Both the position numbers and the translations under genes were made by a program. Shown here one piece after another: positions 6,233-6,502 of a DNA stretch of 6,502 nt. Source of the stretch: Tissierellia bacterium (lineage in GTDB: Bacteria; Bacillota; Clostridia; Tissierellales; Sedimentibacteraceae). Within the stretch, counting starts at the first letter, position 1. Every line of letters begins with the position of its first letter. The notes beneath the pieces were generated by a model. The model made no database searches and was not told where the DNA came from. It saw nothing but the letters and a program-made list of their open reading frames with translations. Where the stretch lies: assembly GCA_028700795.1 (NCBI GenBank), contig JAQVRY010000042.1, forward strand, positions 6,513 through 13,014, in the 5' to 3' direction.

Positions 6233-6502
6233 TTATTTTTTCTCTTCTAAAGCCAAATTTTTGTATGTATTGAATATAAATTTTAATCCATCATGTTCAT
6301 GTATTTCTGATGCATAAGTGAGAAGCCAATCCTTGTCTTCATCAAAATTATGCAAATATGTATCTGCTTCTAATATGGCGTCAAATTTAGTAATGTATGC
6401 TTCACTGCAATATGGATACAGCTCGTTGTACAATATACCCCCACCTATTAAAAACACATCGTCGCTGTTATATTTTTTTAGTTCTTCAAACAAAGCTTCT
6501 GT
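6233..6502 (-). CDS. folA: Dihydrofolate reductase, C-terminal half (cut by window edge)
   Basis: Cytoplasmic enzyme that reduces dihydrofolate to tetrahydrofolate with NADPH, needed for thymidylate and purine synthesis. The minus-strand frame is open from the right edge to a TAA at 6233-6235, giving 89 residues. The family usually has about 160-170, so roughly the first half with the substrate-binding residues lies outside the window. Visible landmarks are VFLIGGGILYNELYPYC (residues 16-32 of the fragment), containing the NADPH-contacting GGG, then EAYITKF, a conserved strand of the fold, then EADTYLHNFDEDKDW and a final FIFNTYKN strand. A short charged tail (LALEEKK) follows the last strand. 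A TTG at 6491-6493 lies in frame but is internal, because the frame continues to the edge. It converges on the membrane-protein gene. Confidence 0.93.
   Translation of the reverse strand, partial: TEALFEELKKYNSDDVFLIGGGILYNELYPYCSEAYITKFDAILEADTYLHNFDEDKDWLLTYASEIHEHDGLKFIFNTYKNLALEEKK

Overview
The window looks like a chromosomal piece of a low-GC Gram-positive anaerobe of the class Clostridia. The signs are AT-rich intergenic DNA, strong GGAGG ribosome binding sites, a pyruvate phosphate dikinase that keeps the residue numbering of the Clostridium symbiosum enzyme, and an ECF-sigma/membrane-protein pair of a clostridial type. No tRNA, rRNA, CRISPR array, insertion sequence or phage gene was seen.

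Layout. (1) Positions 1-1405, minus strand: nearly complete type I glutamine synthetase (glnA), cut by the left edge about ten residues before its expected end. (2) 1406-1657: an AT-rich divergent intergenic region with candidate promoters for both flanking genes. (3) 1658-4303, plus strand: complete pyruvate phosphate dikinase (ppdK), 881 residues, with all catalytic landmarks present. (4) 4304-4459: a 156-base gap with a 12-bp hairpin that lacks a U-tract, then a TATAAT box. (5) 4460-4718, plus strand: remnant of an ECF sigma factor gene. The start of sigma region 2 is joined, out of frame, to sigma region 4, and the middle is missing. (6) 4715-6181, plus strand: intact 488-residue membrane protein with about seven transmembrane segments and a large C-terminal extracytoplasmic domain. 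Its ATG overlaps the ancestral sigma stop codon (ATGA), so it is probably the cognate anti-sigma or sensor protein. (7) 6188-6221: a terminator hairpin between convergent genes. (8) 6233-6502, minus strand: C-terminal half of dihydrofolate reductase (folA), cut by the right edge.

How the genes fit together. glnA and ppdK are divergent and share an upstream region. Glutamine synthetase uses ammonium and ATP, and bacterial PPDK is known to be stimulated by ammonium, so common nitrogen- or energy-linked control is possible but not shown. The sigma/membrane-protein pair was once a translationally coupled signalling operon. Here the sigma half appears inactivated while the membrane protein is still open, which is the most notable observation. 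folA is unrelated housekeeping folate metabolism. Apart from the broken sigma gene this is ordinary core genome, and I see no convincing evidence of a wholly new system.
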